Shown: one piece after another, positions 1 to 7,268 of the stretch
Numbering within the stretch: the stretch's first letter is position 1
Layout: the number at the start of each line of letters is the position of its first letter
NCBI GenBank assembly: GCA_014802335.1
Contig: JAAVCL010000017.1
Coordinates: 1-51,249 of the forward strand
Direction: 5' to 3'
Source of the DNA: Bacteroides sp.
GTDB lineage: Bacteria > Bacteroidota > Bacteroidia > Bacteroidales > Muribaculaceae
DNA: 51,249 bases
The notes under the pieces: generated by a model
The model's input: the letters and a program-made list of their open reading frames with translations, nothing else
What the model was told of the DNA's origin: nothing
Databases searched by the model: none
Translations under genes and position numbers: made by a program

Positions 1-135
1 CGTCTGAATAAACACCGTCTCATTATCACCGCATCGTTCAGACGTGGGACGCCCCATTCACCGCCTCCATTCGTTTCCGGTAACGAATTGTCCCCAAATT
101 TGGTCGAAGCTAATTTCTAAGAGCTTCTTAAACGT
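1..135. repeat. Intergenic stretch with a dispersed palindromic repeat copy
   Basis: No gene is seen before the permease stop codon at 136. The segment begins with CGTCTG, which can pair with CAGACG at 39-44. The stretch CAGACGTGGGACGCCCC matches the family of short palindromic repeats clustered at 3458-3735. A trailing TTTCCGGTAACGAAT matches the CCGGTAACGG tail of two of those copies. The window edge cuts the element. Confidence 0.5.
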
Positions 136-1380
136 TTATTGCCGCTTTTGTTCTATTCTTGAAGCCGCAAAGCGCATCGTTATCAGGGCTGTTATTCCCC
201 CGATGATCAGTATCGGTACCAATGTGACCAGAATGTCAGTCCACATAAGCTTAACAGGATAGACACTAATGGTAGTGGCGGTAGGGTCGCCGGCAATTTT
301 GATCAGACCGAAATTTTGCTGTAAGAGTGTGAGAATCACTCCAAGAATAACGCCGGTTACTCCCCCGGCAAGTGTCACGTAGAGGCTTTCCCAACCGAAT
401 ATGCTGCTGATTTGCTTCCTCGACATCCCGAGCGATGAGAATGTGCTGAGGGCATCCTCTTTCTGTATCACCAACATCGATAACGACGACAGGCAGTTGA
501 AGCTGGCTATGACAAGAATGAAGCCGAGCAGCATGAATGACACCCATTTCTCGATTTTTACCATCTTGAAATTAAGTGCCTGCTGTTGATAACGATCTTT
601 TACTATAAATTTATCGCCGAGTTCTTTTCGTAAATCGTCGGCTACTTTCGAAGGCTCGTAACCTTCCCTTGTCTTGATTTCTATGGCTGATGCCTCCGTG
701 TCATACTGGAGAAGTCGGCGGACCATGCTTATCGGAGCAAGAATCCCGTTTTCGTCAAATTCTTGTTGATCAGAACGATAGATGCCCCGCACTTTCAGGG
801 AGTCGGAGATAAATGAGGCTGCCGGATTTGCCATATTCACTCTCCCCTCGCGTTTGGGCGTGAATATCAATATTTTTTCACCGTCGCTGATTTTCATGCG
901 CGCGGCCACGCCGATCGATACCACACTTTCATCATCGGCTTCAGAGTCCGGGTTGAAGTAAGTGCCGAAATGCTCGTCAATCAAACTCTTGATTGAGGTG
1001 GCCTGCGAATAGGCACCCGGTTTAATACCCTTGATTGTTACAGGCATCTCGTGGCCGTCGGTTATTATCAGAGCGTTGTCTGACAGGGTAGGGGTGGCAA
1101 CAGCGATACTTGGGATGCGACCGAGTCGACTCGCCAACGTGTCGGCATCCTTAAATACTTTCCCCTGTGTCGGAGAAATCATTACATCCGGAGTCAACGA
1201 ATCGAGTCGGCCGCTGATAATGTCACGGAATCCGTTGAACACCGACAGCACGCATATTATGGCAGCCGTAGCAACTGCCATTGCACACACAGAAACCGTC
1301 GAGATGGTCCCGACGGCTCCCTTAACTTTTTCTTTTCTCAGATAGCGCCACGCAATGGCGGCCGTGAGAGATTGTGGCAT
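136..1380 (-). CDS. LolC/LolE-type ABC transporter permease (FtsX domain)
   Basis: Inner-membrane permease of the lipoprotein-releasing (LolCDE) / MacB type, which normally extracts lipoproteins from the inner membrane with an ATPase and a periplasmic chaperone. The 414-residue protein has the family layout: a transmembrane segment at about 27-50 ending in SVFNGF, a long periplasmic domain, and three C-terminal transmembrane segments with the FtsX-like pattern. The frame can be extended to 1446, but that would overlap rbfA. I chose the ATG at 1380, five bases after the rbfA stop, giving MPQSLTAAIAWRYLRKEK, the usual start of this family. No ATPase gene is adjacent, so the partner must be encoded elsewhere. 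The LolC/E-like class is secure; the actual substrate is inferred. Confidence 0.85.
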   Translation of the reverse strand: MPQSLTAAIAWRYLRKEKVKGAVGTISTVSVCAMAVATAAIICVLSVFNGFRDIISGRLDSLTPDVMISPTQGKVFKDADTLASRLGRIPSIAVATPTLSDNALIITDGHEMPVTIKGIKPGAYSQATSIKSLIDEHFGTYFNPDSEADDESVVSIGVAARMKISDGEKILIFTPKREGRVNMANPAASFISDSLKVRGIYRSDQQEFDENGILAPISMVRRLLQYDTEASAIEIKTREGYEPSKVADDLRKELGDKFIVKDRYQQQALNFKMVKIEKWVSFMLLGFILVIASFNCLSSLSMLVIQKEDALSTFSSLGMSRKQISSIFGWESLYVTLAGGVTGVILGVILTLLQQNFGLIKIAGDPTATTISVYPVKLMWTDILVTLVPILIIGGITALITMRFAASRIEQKRQ

Positions 1381-1384
1381 ATTT

Positions 1385-1771
1385 TTATTCGGTTGTTTCC
1401 TGCGTCTCACCCTCTTCGTTGTCGTGCAGGTGAGGATCGGCTGCAAGCAGGCGGTCGATGTTTTCTACATAGTCCAGCGAATCGTCAAGATAGAACGATA
1501 AGTCGGGACATTTGCGCAGAGTCGATTTAACTGCCTGTGCCAGCTCGTAACGGCAGGTCTTGGTCTGGCGTTTTATGTTTTCAAGTATATCAAGCGATTT
1601 TTCGGGAGGGAAAATGCTAAGATATACTTTTGCGATGCTGAGGTCGGGTGATACGCGAACCGCGCTCACCGACACGAGGGTGTTACCCTGTGCTGCCGTC
1701 TGACGACGGAATATTTCACTGAGTTCTTTCTGTAAAAGTCGTGCTATTTTCGCTTGTCTTTTGCCTTCCAT
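1385..1771 (-). CDS. rbfA: Ribosome-binding factor A
   Basis: A cytoplasmic assembly factor that binds the 30S subunit and helps mature the 5' end of 16S rRNA. The 128-residue length fits the family. The N-terminus (MEGKRQAKIARLLQKELSEI) and the segment with RVSPDLSIAKVYLSIFP match the KH-like RbfA fold. A charged tail rich in Glu and Asp follows. It lies directly before the LolC/E-like permease (four-base gap) in the same orientation, so the two are probably cotranscribed; this rbfA-permease pairing is known to me from other Bacteroidales. Confidence 0.92.
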   Translation of the reverse strand: MEGKRQAKIARLLQKELSEIFRRQTAAQGNTLVSVSAVRVSPDLSIAKVYLSIFPPEKSLDILENIKRQTKTCRYELAQAVKSTLRKCPDLSFYLDDSLDYVENIDRLLAADPHLHDNEEGETQETTE

Positions 1772-1884
1772 AGTAATTTCTATTTTTATAAAACCTTGGT
1801 TCTGCGCAAGGATTTAGATTTGAATACTTAACTTAAGTAGCAGATTCCATGAGCTGCTTTACTTATATTCTAACACATCCGACC

Positions 1885-2523
1885 TTAATTTAGTTTGCGG
1901 ATAATGGTCAGACCGTCGCGGAGCGGAAGAATAACTTTCTCGACATCCCTGTCGCGGGCCACAAGGTCGTTGAATCTCTTGATTGCCGATGTTTGCGGAT
2001 CTTTGGAGTAGCCTTCTTCCACAACGTGGCCGTCCCAAAGTGTGTTGTCGGCTATTATATAACCTCCGGTGCGTACTATTGGCTTCACGGCTTCGTAATA
2101 TTCCGGATATCTCCGCTTGTCGGCATCCATGAAAACCATGTCGTAAGCATCTTTGTCGGCATGTTCTGCAAAATTCATCGCGTCGCCGATGTGTAGCCTG
2201 ATTTTGTGGCCGTGAGGGGAAGACGCAAAAGCACTGCGTATGAAGTCCTCGAGTTCGTCATCGGCTTCAACGGTGTCAAGCACCGCATCGTTCGCCAATC
2301 CTTCGGCCATGCAGAGTGCCGAGTAGCCTGAGAATGTGCCCAATTCCAAAACTCTTTTTGGATTGATCATTTCTGTCAGCATTTTTAACACACGGCCTTG
2401 AAGATGACCCGAGCACATGCGCCCGTTGATGAGGTGAATATTGGTGGCGCGCTCAAGTTGATGCAGATATTCAGGTTCGGCATCAATGTGGGCCTCTATG
2501 TAATCATTTAGCGTTCTGTTCAT
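1885..2523 (-). CDS. SAM-dependent O-methyltransferase, family 3 (caffeoyl-CoA OMT-like)
   Basis: A 212-residue class I methyltransferase. The SAM-binding motif VLELGTFSGYSA is at 58-69. The acidic metal/substrate motif FMDADK is at 131-136, and ADNTLW at 158-163 is the expected third metal-binding region of the cation-dependent O-methyltransferase family. The substrate cannot be told from sequence; bacterial members act on catechol-like compounds or have unknown roles. Its ATG overlaps the aroQ stop by one base (TGATG), so the two are translationally coupled and belong to one operon. The 113 bases before rbfA hold no gene. Confidence 0.88.
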   Translation of the reverse strand: MNRTLNDYIEAHIDAEPEYLHQLERATNIHLINGRMCSGHLQGRVLKMLTEMINPKRVLELGTFSGYSALCMAEGLANDAVLDTVEADDELEDFIRSAFASSPHGHKIRLHIGDAMNFAEHADKDAYDMVFMDADKRRYPEYYEAVKPIVRTGGYIIADNTLWDGHVVEEGYSKDPQTSAIKRFNDLVARDRDVEKVILPLRDGLTIIRKLN

Positions 2524-3002
2524 CAGATTTGCGGATTTACAAGTCGTTTCCCTTTCCCAAAATCATTTATTAGAGTATACAACGCGGCGTTGTAACCGAA
2601 ACGGCCCATTCCTGAGATTACCCCCGAGCAATTGCGTCCGGTTACGGTTTTTGAGCGAAATCCTTCACGATTGAAGATATTGCTGATATGAACTTCAATA
2701 ACCGGGGTGTGATTATTGATATCGGTTATGGCATCGGCAATAGCCAACGAGTAGTGGGCGTAAGCCCCGGGATTTAGCACGATACCCAGGCACTTGTCGT
2801 CATTGCCATATTTCTGCAGCAAATCAATGATTATACCCTCGCTGTTGGATTGGGCAAATTCAAGGTCGTAAAGGTTGCCGGTAGCTTCCTTTAATTTCAA
2901 CAAAGTATCTTCAAAAGGCTCTTCACCATAAAGAGACGGGTCGCGCTGTCCCAGTTTATTCAGATTGGGGCCGTTTATTATTGCAAAATAAAACTTTTCC
3001 AT
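2523..3002 (-). CDS. aroQ: 3-dehydroquinate dehydratase, type II
   Basis: Third step of the shikimate pathway: trans-dehydration of 3-dehydroquinate to 3-dehydroshikimate, in the cytoplasm as a dodecamer. The 159-residue length is slightly above the usual 145-150. The N-terminal motif NGPNLNKLGQRDPSLYG carries the catalytic Arg20 and Tyr25. LNPGAYAHYS around Asn77 and EVHISNIFNREGFR with His105 complete the active site. The HSVT-like lid found in many homologues reads RSKTVTGRNCSG here, as in Bacteroidetes members. No tAnnTTTG box is visible upstream; 3003-3103 is A+T-rich and carries no gene. Confidence 0.93.
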   Translation of the reverse strand: MEKFYFAIINGPNLNKLGQRDPSLYGEEPFEDTLLKLKEATGNLYDLEFAQSNSEGIIIDLLQKYGNDDKCLGIVLNPGAYAHYSLAIADAITDINNHTPVIEVHISNIFNREGFRSKTVTGRNCSGVISGMGRFGYNAALYTLINDFGKGKRLVNPQI

Positions 3003-3103
3003 ATTTCTGTGAAGCTTGCATACGAATGTGGGGAGAGAGCGTAATTACAAAAGGGTGGAGAGACATCACGGCTGAGGCCGGTTGCAATTAATTAATTTTA
3101 TAA

Positions 3104-3147
3104 ACGAAAAAGAGCAACAAGAAACCTAAGTTTACTTTGTTGCTCTT
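3104..3147 (-). terminator. Intrinsic terminator of tRNA-Asp
   Basis: An 11-bp perfect stem (AAGAGCAACAA at 3110-3120 paired with TTGTTGCTCTT at 3137-3147) is followed on the minus strand by TTTTTCG. It lies 14 bases downstream of the tRNA 3' end. Confidence 0.85.
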
Positions 3148-3160
3148 CCTCTCTCCTCAG

Positions 3161-3234
3161 CGGTGCGGACGGGACTCGAACCCGCGACCCCATGCGTGAC
3201 AGGCATGTATTCTAACCAACTGAACTACCGCACC
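3161..3234 (-). tRNA. tRNA-Asp (anticodon GTC)
   Basis: On the minus strand the acceptor stem GGTGCGG pairs with CCGCACC, the discriminator is G, and the anticodon arm is CATGC-CTGTCAC-GCATG with GTC at the tip. The T arm contains GGTTCGAGTCC. The 3' CCA is not encoded, which is normal in this phylum. Length is 74 nt. An Asp identity agrees with the G discriminator and GTC anticodon. Confidence 0.95.
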
Positions 3235-3284
3235 ATTTTGTATGTCTTTGTTTTGTATCGGAGTTTGATTCCCGATTGCGAGTG

Positions 3285-3316
3285 CAAAGTTATAGCATTT
3301 TTCCGAATCCTCCAAA
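3285..3316 (-). promoter_or_regulatory. Promoter of tRNA-Asp (Bacteroidetes sigma-ABfr type)
   Basis: Minus strand TAACTTTG (-7 box, 3285-3292) is preceded by TTTG (3313-3316) with a 20-base spacer. The sequence around both boxes (TTTGGAGGATTC; TAACTTTGCACTCGC) is almost the same as in the tRNA-Pro promoter at 3971-4002. Confidence 0.8.
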
Positions 3317-3457
3317 TTTTTCAGCAAAAAAATTACGAAAAATTTTAAATTATTTTGTAAATTACAGATAATCAATGAAATAAAAAATTGAAAATTTTTA
3401 TCAATTTTTTTGTGGATATTTGAACAGACTTAAGTCTATATACGTGTCTGTGTAGTG

Positions 3458-3735
3458 TTGGAAGTGTAGGGACGTGGCGTGCCACGTCTGAATGTTGCGT
3501 TGATGGATTGCGGCGGACTAATGTAGGCGTGCCACGTCTGAATAATACTCCAAGTGTGGGGGAGTGTCGCATCTGGTGGGTATCGGCAAGTGTAGGGACA
3601 TGGCGTGCCATGTCTGATTGTTCGGCAGGAAATACGGGACGCTGTTTACTCAGACGTGGCACGCCACGTTCCTACAAAAGTCCGGTAAAGGGTCGACGTT
3701 TTACCCAGGCGTGGCAGTCCCTACACTCGTCCGGT
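3458..3735. repeat. Cluster of five short palindromic dispersed repeats
   Basis: Copies share a core of the form GTAGGGACGTGGCG followed by TGCCACGTCTGA. They lie near 3466-3492, 3523-3543 (short) and 3591-3618 in forward orientation, and near 3650-3675 and 3698-3725 in reverse. The two reverse copies are followed by GTCCGGTAA(A/C)GG. The core GACGTGGC/GCCACGTC is itself a palindrome. No gene is visible between the tRNA-Asp promoter and the tRNA-Pro terminator; 3317-3457 is A+T-rich and otherwise featureless. Confidence 0.75.
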
Positions 3736-3798
3736 AACGGATAGTTTCTACTACTTAGTTGTGATGTTGGGGGAAGGTAGCTTGTAGTGGCTGATAAA

Positions 3799-3830
3799 TA
3801 AAAAAGCCGTTAGCATTGCTAACGGCTTTT
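3799..3830 (-). terminator. Intrinsic terminator of tRNA-Pro
   Basis: A 12-bp stem AAAAGCCGTTAG / CTAACGGCTTTT with a five-base loop is followed on the minus strand by a T-rich run (TTTTTTATTTATC). It ends nine bases downstream of the tRNA. Confidence 0.85.
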
Positions 3831-3838
3831 GATCTCAG

Positions 3839-3913
3839 TCGGGGTGACAAGATTCGAACTTGCGACCACACGCCCCCCAGACGCGTACTCTAACCGGGCT
3901 GAGCTACACCCCG
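3839..3913 (-). tRNA. tRNA-Pro (anticodon GGG)
   Basis: On the minus strand the acceptor CGGGGTG pairs with CACCCCG and the discriminator is A. The D arm is GCTC...GAGT, and the anticodon arm is CGCGT-CTGGGGG-GCGTG with GGG at 34-36 and G37. The T arm is GCAAG-TTCGAAT-CTTGT. The 3' CCA is not encoded. Length is 75 nt. Confidence 0.94.
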
Positions 3914-3970
3914 AGATCTTTTCAGCGGACGCTTCCGCTAATTGCTTTGGTTCGTTCCTCAAAGCGAGTG

Positions 3971-4002
3971 CAAAGTTAATACCTTTTTTTTGATTCTCCA
4001 AA
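3971..4002 (-). promoter_or_regulatory. Promoter of tRNA-Pro
   Basis: Minus strand TAACTTTG at 3971-3978 with TTTG upstream and a 20-base spacer. The bases after the -7 box, GCACTCGC, are the same as in the tRNA-Asp promoter, suggesting a shared stable-RNA promoter type. Confidence 0.78.
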
Positions 4003-4022
4003 TTTTTTTCATACTTTTTTAT

Positions 4023-4030
4023 TAATTTTG
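4023..4030 (+). promoter_or_regulatory. Possible -7 box of the FNT-type channel gene
   Basis: TAATTTTG matches TAnnTTTG but ends only four bases before the ATG at 4035. If it is used, the transcript would be leaderless or nearly so. No TTTG is found at the normal distance, so confidence is low. Confidence 0.35.
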
Positions 4031-4034
4031 CGCC

Positions 4035-4670
4035 ATGAATGATTCTGCTTTTATTGTTAAAGGCATTTTAGCCGGTGTTTGCATTTCGTTGGGAGGTTGC
4101 ATTTATCTTAAAATCGGTGGCGCTATCGGTGCCATTCTTTTTTCGTTCGGGCTTATTGCCGTCATCACTCTTGGTCTTAATCTCTTTACCGGGAAGGCGC
4201 GGTTTGTGTGGGGTGCAGCTCCCGACGGTTCGTGGAATCAAGGTGGCTATCCTTGGCTCATTGCGATGCTCTTGCTTAATATTTGTGGCTGCATCATAAT
4301 GGGTATGTTGTTCTCTTCCCCAGCCATTCAAGAGAAAGCCTCTGCAATTATCATTGATGCGCGTCTTTCTGCCCCGGCTTGGAAAAATGGCCTGCTGGCC
4401 ATAGGGTGCGGATTCATTATGACTCTTTCCGTGCAGTCGGCCGCTTCCAAAAACTGGCTCCCGCTTCTCTTCGGAATTCCGGCCTTCATTATATGCGGCC
4501 TTCCTCACTGCATCGCAGATGCATTTTATATCGCTTCTCTTCCATTGGATGTAGTGTGGGCGAGAGCCGCTGACCTTGCAGCATTTTATGGCGCCATTGT
4601 AGTCGGTAATTTCTTGGGCTGTAACCTATATCGGCTTCTGCCGTCGGCTTCCATTACTACCGGCCACTAA
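4035..4670 (+). CDS. Formate/nitrite transporter (FNT) family membrane channel
   Basis: A 211-residue, very hydrophobic protein with about six membrane segments, shorter than the usual 260-280 residues of FocA/NirC. FNT hallmarks are visible: GGAIGAILFSFGLI...NLFTGK, corresponding to the ELFTG region of helix 2, and GLPHCIADAFYI, corresponding to GFEHSVANMFYI with the conserved pore His. The C-terminal YGAIVVGNFLGC matches the family's helix 6. FNT proteins are pentameric channels for formate, nitrite, hydrosulfide or similar small anions; which one is carried here cannot be told. The gene stands alone on the plus strand between tRNA-Pro and the convergent aldo/keto reductase. An IS or operon partner is not visible. 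Confidence 0.78.
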   Translation: MNDSAFIVKGILAGVCISLGGCIYLKIGGAIGAILFSFGLIAVITLGLNLFTGKARFVWGAAPDGSWNQGGYPWLIAMLLLNICGCIIMGMLFSSPAIQEKASAIIIDARLSAPAWKNGLLAIGCGFIMTLSVQSAASKNWLPLLFGIPAFIICGLPHCIADAFYIASLPLDVVWARAADLAAFYGAIVVGNFLGCNLYRLLPSASITTGH

Positions 4671-4678
4671 AATATGAG

Positions 4679-5530
4679 CTAAAATGTGATGGTATCAGGA
4701 TTTAGACCCGATTCCCCGGTCTGGGGCATAGAGTCAATGGCTGCCATCTCTTCGGGCGAAAGGGTGAAGTCGAATATGTCAATGTTTTCCTTCATTCTGT
4801 CGTAATGAAGCGATTTGGGTATCGGCACGACACTGTGCTGAACGGCCCAACGCAGGCATATCTGCGCCACGCTACGTCCCAGTCTTTCGGCTATTTCTTC
4901 CAGAAGTGGATTGGTCAAAACGCGGGTCCTCCCTAACGGCGACCACCCTTCAACAACAATTTCATGGCTGTCGCACCATTCCAGCACATCCCGTTGCATA
5001 AAACCGGGATGAAATTCTATCTGGTTTACCATCGGAAGTATTGTCGCCGTTTCGGATAGTGCTTCCAAATGAACAGGCATGAAGTTGCTTACGCCGATTG
5101 CCCGGACCCTCCCGTCTTTATAAAGGGTCTCCAATGCTCTCCATGTGTCGGAATTTATGGTTCTCCAGTTAGGCTCTTTGGCTTCAGAGGCAGGCCAATG
5201 GATGAGATAAAGGTCGATTTGGTCTAACCCGAGTTCTTTTAATGACTTGTCGAATGCGCGCATCGTTGAGTCATAACCCCGGTCGGGATTGGCTACTTTG
5301 GTCGTAACCGTAACTTGGTCGCGCGTTGCAATTCCCTCGCCGAACGCTCGTCTCAATCCTTCCCCCACTATGTCTTCATTCTTATACATCGTGGCGGTGT
5401 CAATCAAACGGTATCCCGCTTTCAGCGCATCCACTATTATTCCTGTCCCTTCGCTTTCGGCCGGAATCTTGTAACTTCCAAATCCGATAGGGGGAATTTC
5501 AAACCCGTTTCTCAATTTTATATTTTTCAT
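4679..5530 (-). CDS. Aldo/keto reductase
   Basis: NADPH-dependent (alpha/beta)8-barrel oxidoreductase that reduces aldehydes or ketones, of the 2,5-diketo-gluconate reductase-like subgroup. The catalytic tetrad is complete: Asp44 (LIDTA), Tyr49 (MYKNE), Lys78 (TTKV) and His111 (LIHWP). The C-terminal IPKSLHYDRMKENIDIFDF is the cofactor phosphate-binding region. I start at the ATG at 5530 (MKNIKLRNGFEIPPIGFG). The frame reaches a TTG at 5545 inside the upstream gene, which I reject. It follows the His-rich gene with an 11-base gap, so they are likely cotranscribed. The physiological substrate is unknown. Confidence 0.9.
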   Translation of the reverse strand: MKNIKLRNGFEIPPIGFGSYKIPAESEGTGIIVDALKAGYRLIDTATMYKNEDIVGEGLRRAFGEGIATRDQVTVTTKVANPDRGYDSTMRAFDKSLKELGLDQIDLYLIHWPASEAKEPNWRTINSDTWRALETLYKDGRVRAIGVSNFMPVHLEALSETATILPMVNQIEFHPGFMQRDVLEWCDSHEIVVEGWSPLGRTRVLTNPLLEEIAERLGRSVAQICLRWAVQHSVVPIPKSLHYDRMKENIDIFDFTLSPEEMAAIDSMPQTGESGLNPDTITF

Positions 5531-5541
5531 CCTGCTACTTA

Positions 5542-5841
5542 TCAATGTCCATGGTGACCATGATGTTTGCCACGTTTTGCAAAATGTTTATAGGCTTTAT
5601 GATGATGTTTGTGAGCCTTTTCCCATGCCTTGCGAGCCTTTTTACAAGCCTTGCATTTGCGGGGATTGTGGTGACGGTGGTGATGATGATCATGATAATA
5701 ACCTGAACAGTAGTATCGATCCCCCCTGTCGTTCGAATAACTTGTGGAGAAATAAGGTGTGGTAACAGTCACGGTTTGTGCGGTCGCCGTGCCACCGATC
5801 GCTAACAGACTTAGCAACAGACTGAGTATTAATTTCTTCAT
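5542..5841 (-). CDS. Small secreted histidine-rich protein
   Basis: A 99-residue protein of no family that I recognise. Residues 1-21 are a clear signal peptide (MKKLILSLLLSLLAIGGTATA, cut before Gln22). The mature part of about 78 residues is very basic and carries 17 histidines in its last 52 residues, plus CKAC and a Tyr-rich stretch. Such a composition suggests binding of Zn, Ni or Cu in the periplasm or outside, but this is inference from composition only. Its stop is 11 bases before the aldo/keto reductase start. Confidence 0.75.
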   Translation of the reverse strand: MKKLILSLLLSLLAIGGTATAQTVTVTTPYFSTSYSNDRGDRYYCSGYYHDHHHHRHHNPRKCKACKKARKAWEKAHKHHHKAYKHFAKRGKHHGHHGH

Positions 5842-5941
5842 AGTATGGAATTTTGGATATTAAGGATTTACAACTGTTAAATTAAATGCCGCCCCAAATT
5901 GGTTTCTTCTCATCCGGAAGATGTTCAATTCCGACAGTTGC

Positions 5942-5980
5942 TAAAAAAAGAAAAGGCATCTTAACAATAAAGATACCTTT
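5942..5980 (-). terminator. Intrinsic terminator of the YeiH-type gene
   Basis: Stem AAAGGCATCTT (5952-5962) / AAGATACCTTT (5970-5980), 10 of 11 paired, followed on the minus strand by TTTTCTTTTTTT. It lies 54 bases downstream of the stop codon at 6034. Confidence 0.8.
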
Positions 5981-6033
5981 AATACATCGGTTTGGTGAAT
6001 TTTGTTCACTGCTGATTGTCTGTCAGCTCCTAT

Positions 6034-7065
6034 TTATGAAATTATTGGCACCAGATAGCGAGCCAGAAGATAACCTCCACCAATCAGCCATACGAAAAGG
6101 CAGGCGGCGAGCACAAAAGGTTTGGCTCCGGCTTTCTTGAATTTGTCGAAACTTGTTTCTGCGCCCAATGCGCACATTGCCATTGTCAGCAGGAACGTAT
6201 CGAATTGATTTATCCAATCCACCCAGACACCGGGCAAGAGGTCAAGAGAATTAAAGCCGATCACAGCCAGAAACCCGAATGCGAACCAGGGCACGGCCAC
6301 CTTGCCGCCATTCTTCCCTTCTCCTGTTTTTTTCTTTTGCGACGCAGCCCACCAGCCCAGTACAAGAAGCACCGGAACAAGAAGCATTACGCGAATCATC
6401 TTGACTATAATGGCCACTCCTGCCACTTCTTCGCCCATGGCATTGCCCGCGCCCACAGCATGTGCAACTTCATGAAGAGTCGAACCGGAATATATTCCCA
6501 TTTCCGTCGGGTTTAGTTCAAGGATGCCCGACCGATACATTACCGGATAGATGAACATCGCTATTGTCCCGAATATTACAACTGTCGCAACTGCAACCGC
6601 TGTTTTGTAGGGCTTTGTCTGAAGAGTTGCTTCGGCCCCGAGCACGGCTGCCGCTCCGCAGATACCGCTCCCCACGGAGGTGAGCATTGCTATATCGCGA
6701 TCCATTTTCATGGCGCGCCCCAGATAGTAACCTCCAATTATTGTGACAGTTACAATTATCATGTCTACTATTATGGCCGGCAGCCCCACGGCCATTACAT
6801 CCTGAAATGTGAGGCGGAAACCATAGAGAATAATGCCAAGACGCAGGATGCGTTTTGAACAGTATTGGATGCCGGGTCCCCATTCCGCCGGAAGATGCGA
6901 ACGAAGAGTGTTGGCATATATCATACCCAACACAATGCCGATAATCAATGGTGAAAAGGAGAGTTCCTGCATCAAAGAGGCCTGTCCGATGAAAAAGGCG
7001 GCACATGCGAACAGTGCCATAAACAATATGCCGTGATAAACATCGGCTTTCTTTTTTATGCTCAT
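6034..7065 (-). CDS. YeiH/YadS-family putative sulfate exporter
   Basis: A 343-residue inner-membrane protein with about ten membrane segments, matching the YeiH (UPF0324, Cons_hypoth698) family. Family features include SPLIIGIVLGMIYANTLRS, RLGIILYGFRLTFQDV, and TSVGSGICGAAAVLGAEATL with the conserved GSGICGAAA. YGSTLHEVAHAVGAGNA-like text appears as SGSTLHEVAHAVGAG, the other signature. The family is annotated as sulfate exporter, although direct evidence is thin and other anions have been suggested. I chose the ATG at 7065 (MSIKKKADVYHG) over the GTG at 7107, which sits inside the -7 box of its own promoter. Confidence 0.88.
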   Translation of the reverse strand: MSIKKKADVYHGILFMALFACAAFFIGQASLMQELSFSPLIIGIVLGMIYANTLRSHLPAEWGPGIQYCSKRILRLGIILYGFRLTFQDVMAVGLPAIIVDMIIVTVTIIGGYYLGRAMKMDRDIAMLTSVGSGICGAAAVLGAEATLQTKPYKTAVAVATVVIFGTIAMFIYPVMYRSGILELNPTEMGIYSGSTLHEVAHAVGAGNAMGEEVAGVAIIVKMIRVMLLVPVLLVLGWWAASQKKKTGEGKNGGKVAVPWFAFGFLAVIGFNSLDLLPGVWVDWINQFDTFLLTMAMCALGAETSFDKFKKAGAKPFVLAACLFVWLIGGGYLLARYLVPIIS

Positions 7066-7106
7066 AGTTGAAATTTTAGTTATTCTCCGGTTGCGCTTGG
7101 AGAACA

Positions 7107-7137
7107 CAAATTTAAATAATTCTTATGTTTCTGCAAA
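7107..7137 (-). promoter_or_regulatory. Promoter of the YeiH-type gene
   Basis: Minus strand TAAATTTG (7107-7114) with TTTG at 7134-7137 and a 19-base spacer. It sits 42 bases upstream of the ATG at 7065 and diverges from the purT promoter. Confidence 0.7.
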
Positions 7138-7218
7138 AGATTTTGACTTCAGATTATTCTGAATTATTTTCCTCTTCCTCAATTTGCACCGGCGATGTGC
7201 CCCCTTGTGATGTGCAAT

Positions 7219-7250
7219 TTTGTCAGATACATTGATTTTTTGTAATTTTG
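7219..7250 (+). promoter_or_regulatory. Promoter of purT
   Basis: TAATTTTG at 7243-7250 with TTTG at 7219-7222 and a 20-base spacer. The predicted transcript starts about 12 bases before the ATG at 7269. This argues against the in-frame TTG at 7248, which lies in the -7 box. Confidence 0.75.
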
Positions 7251-7268
7251 CAAATAAAATTTAAGATT

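Noticed and set aside
3372..3662. 96-codon minus-strand open frame across the repeat cluster
   Set aside because: Its residues are generated by the repeats (RHVPTL...), with no independent coding signal.
3458..3735. Regularly recurring repeats resembling a CRISPR array
   Set aside because: Copies are unequal, in both orientations and with irregular spacing; no cas genes are near. They belong to a dispersed palindromic repeat family.
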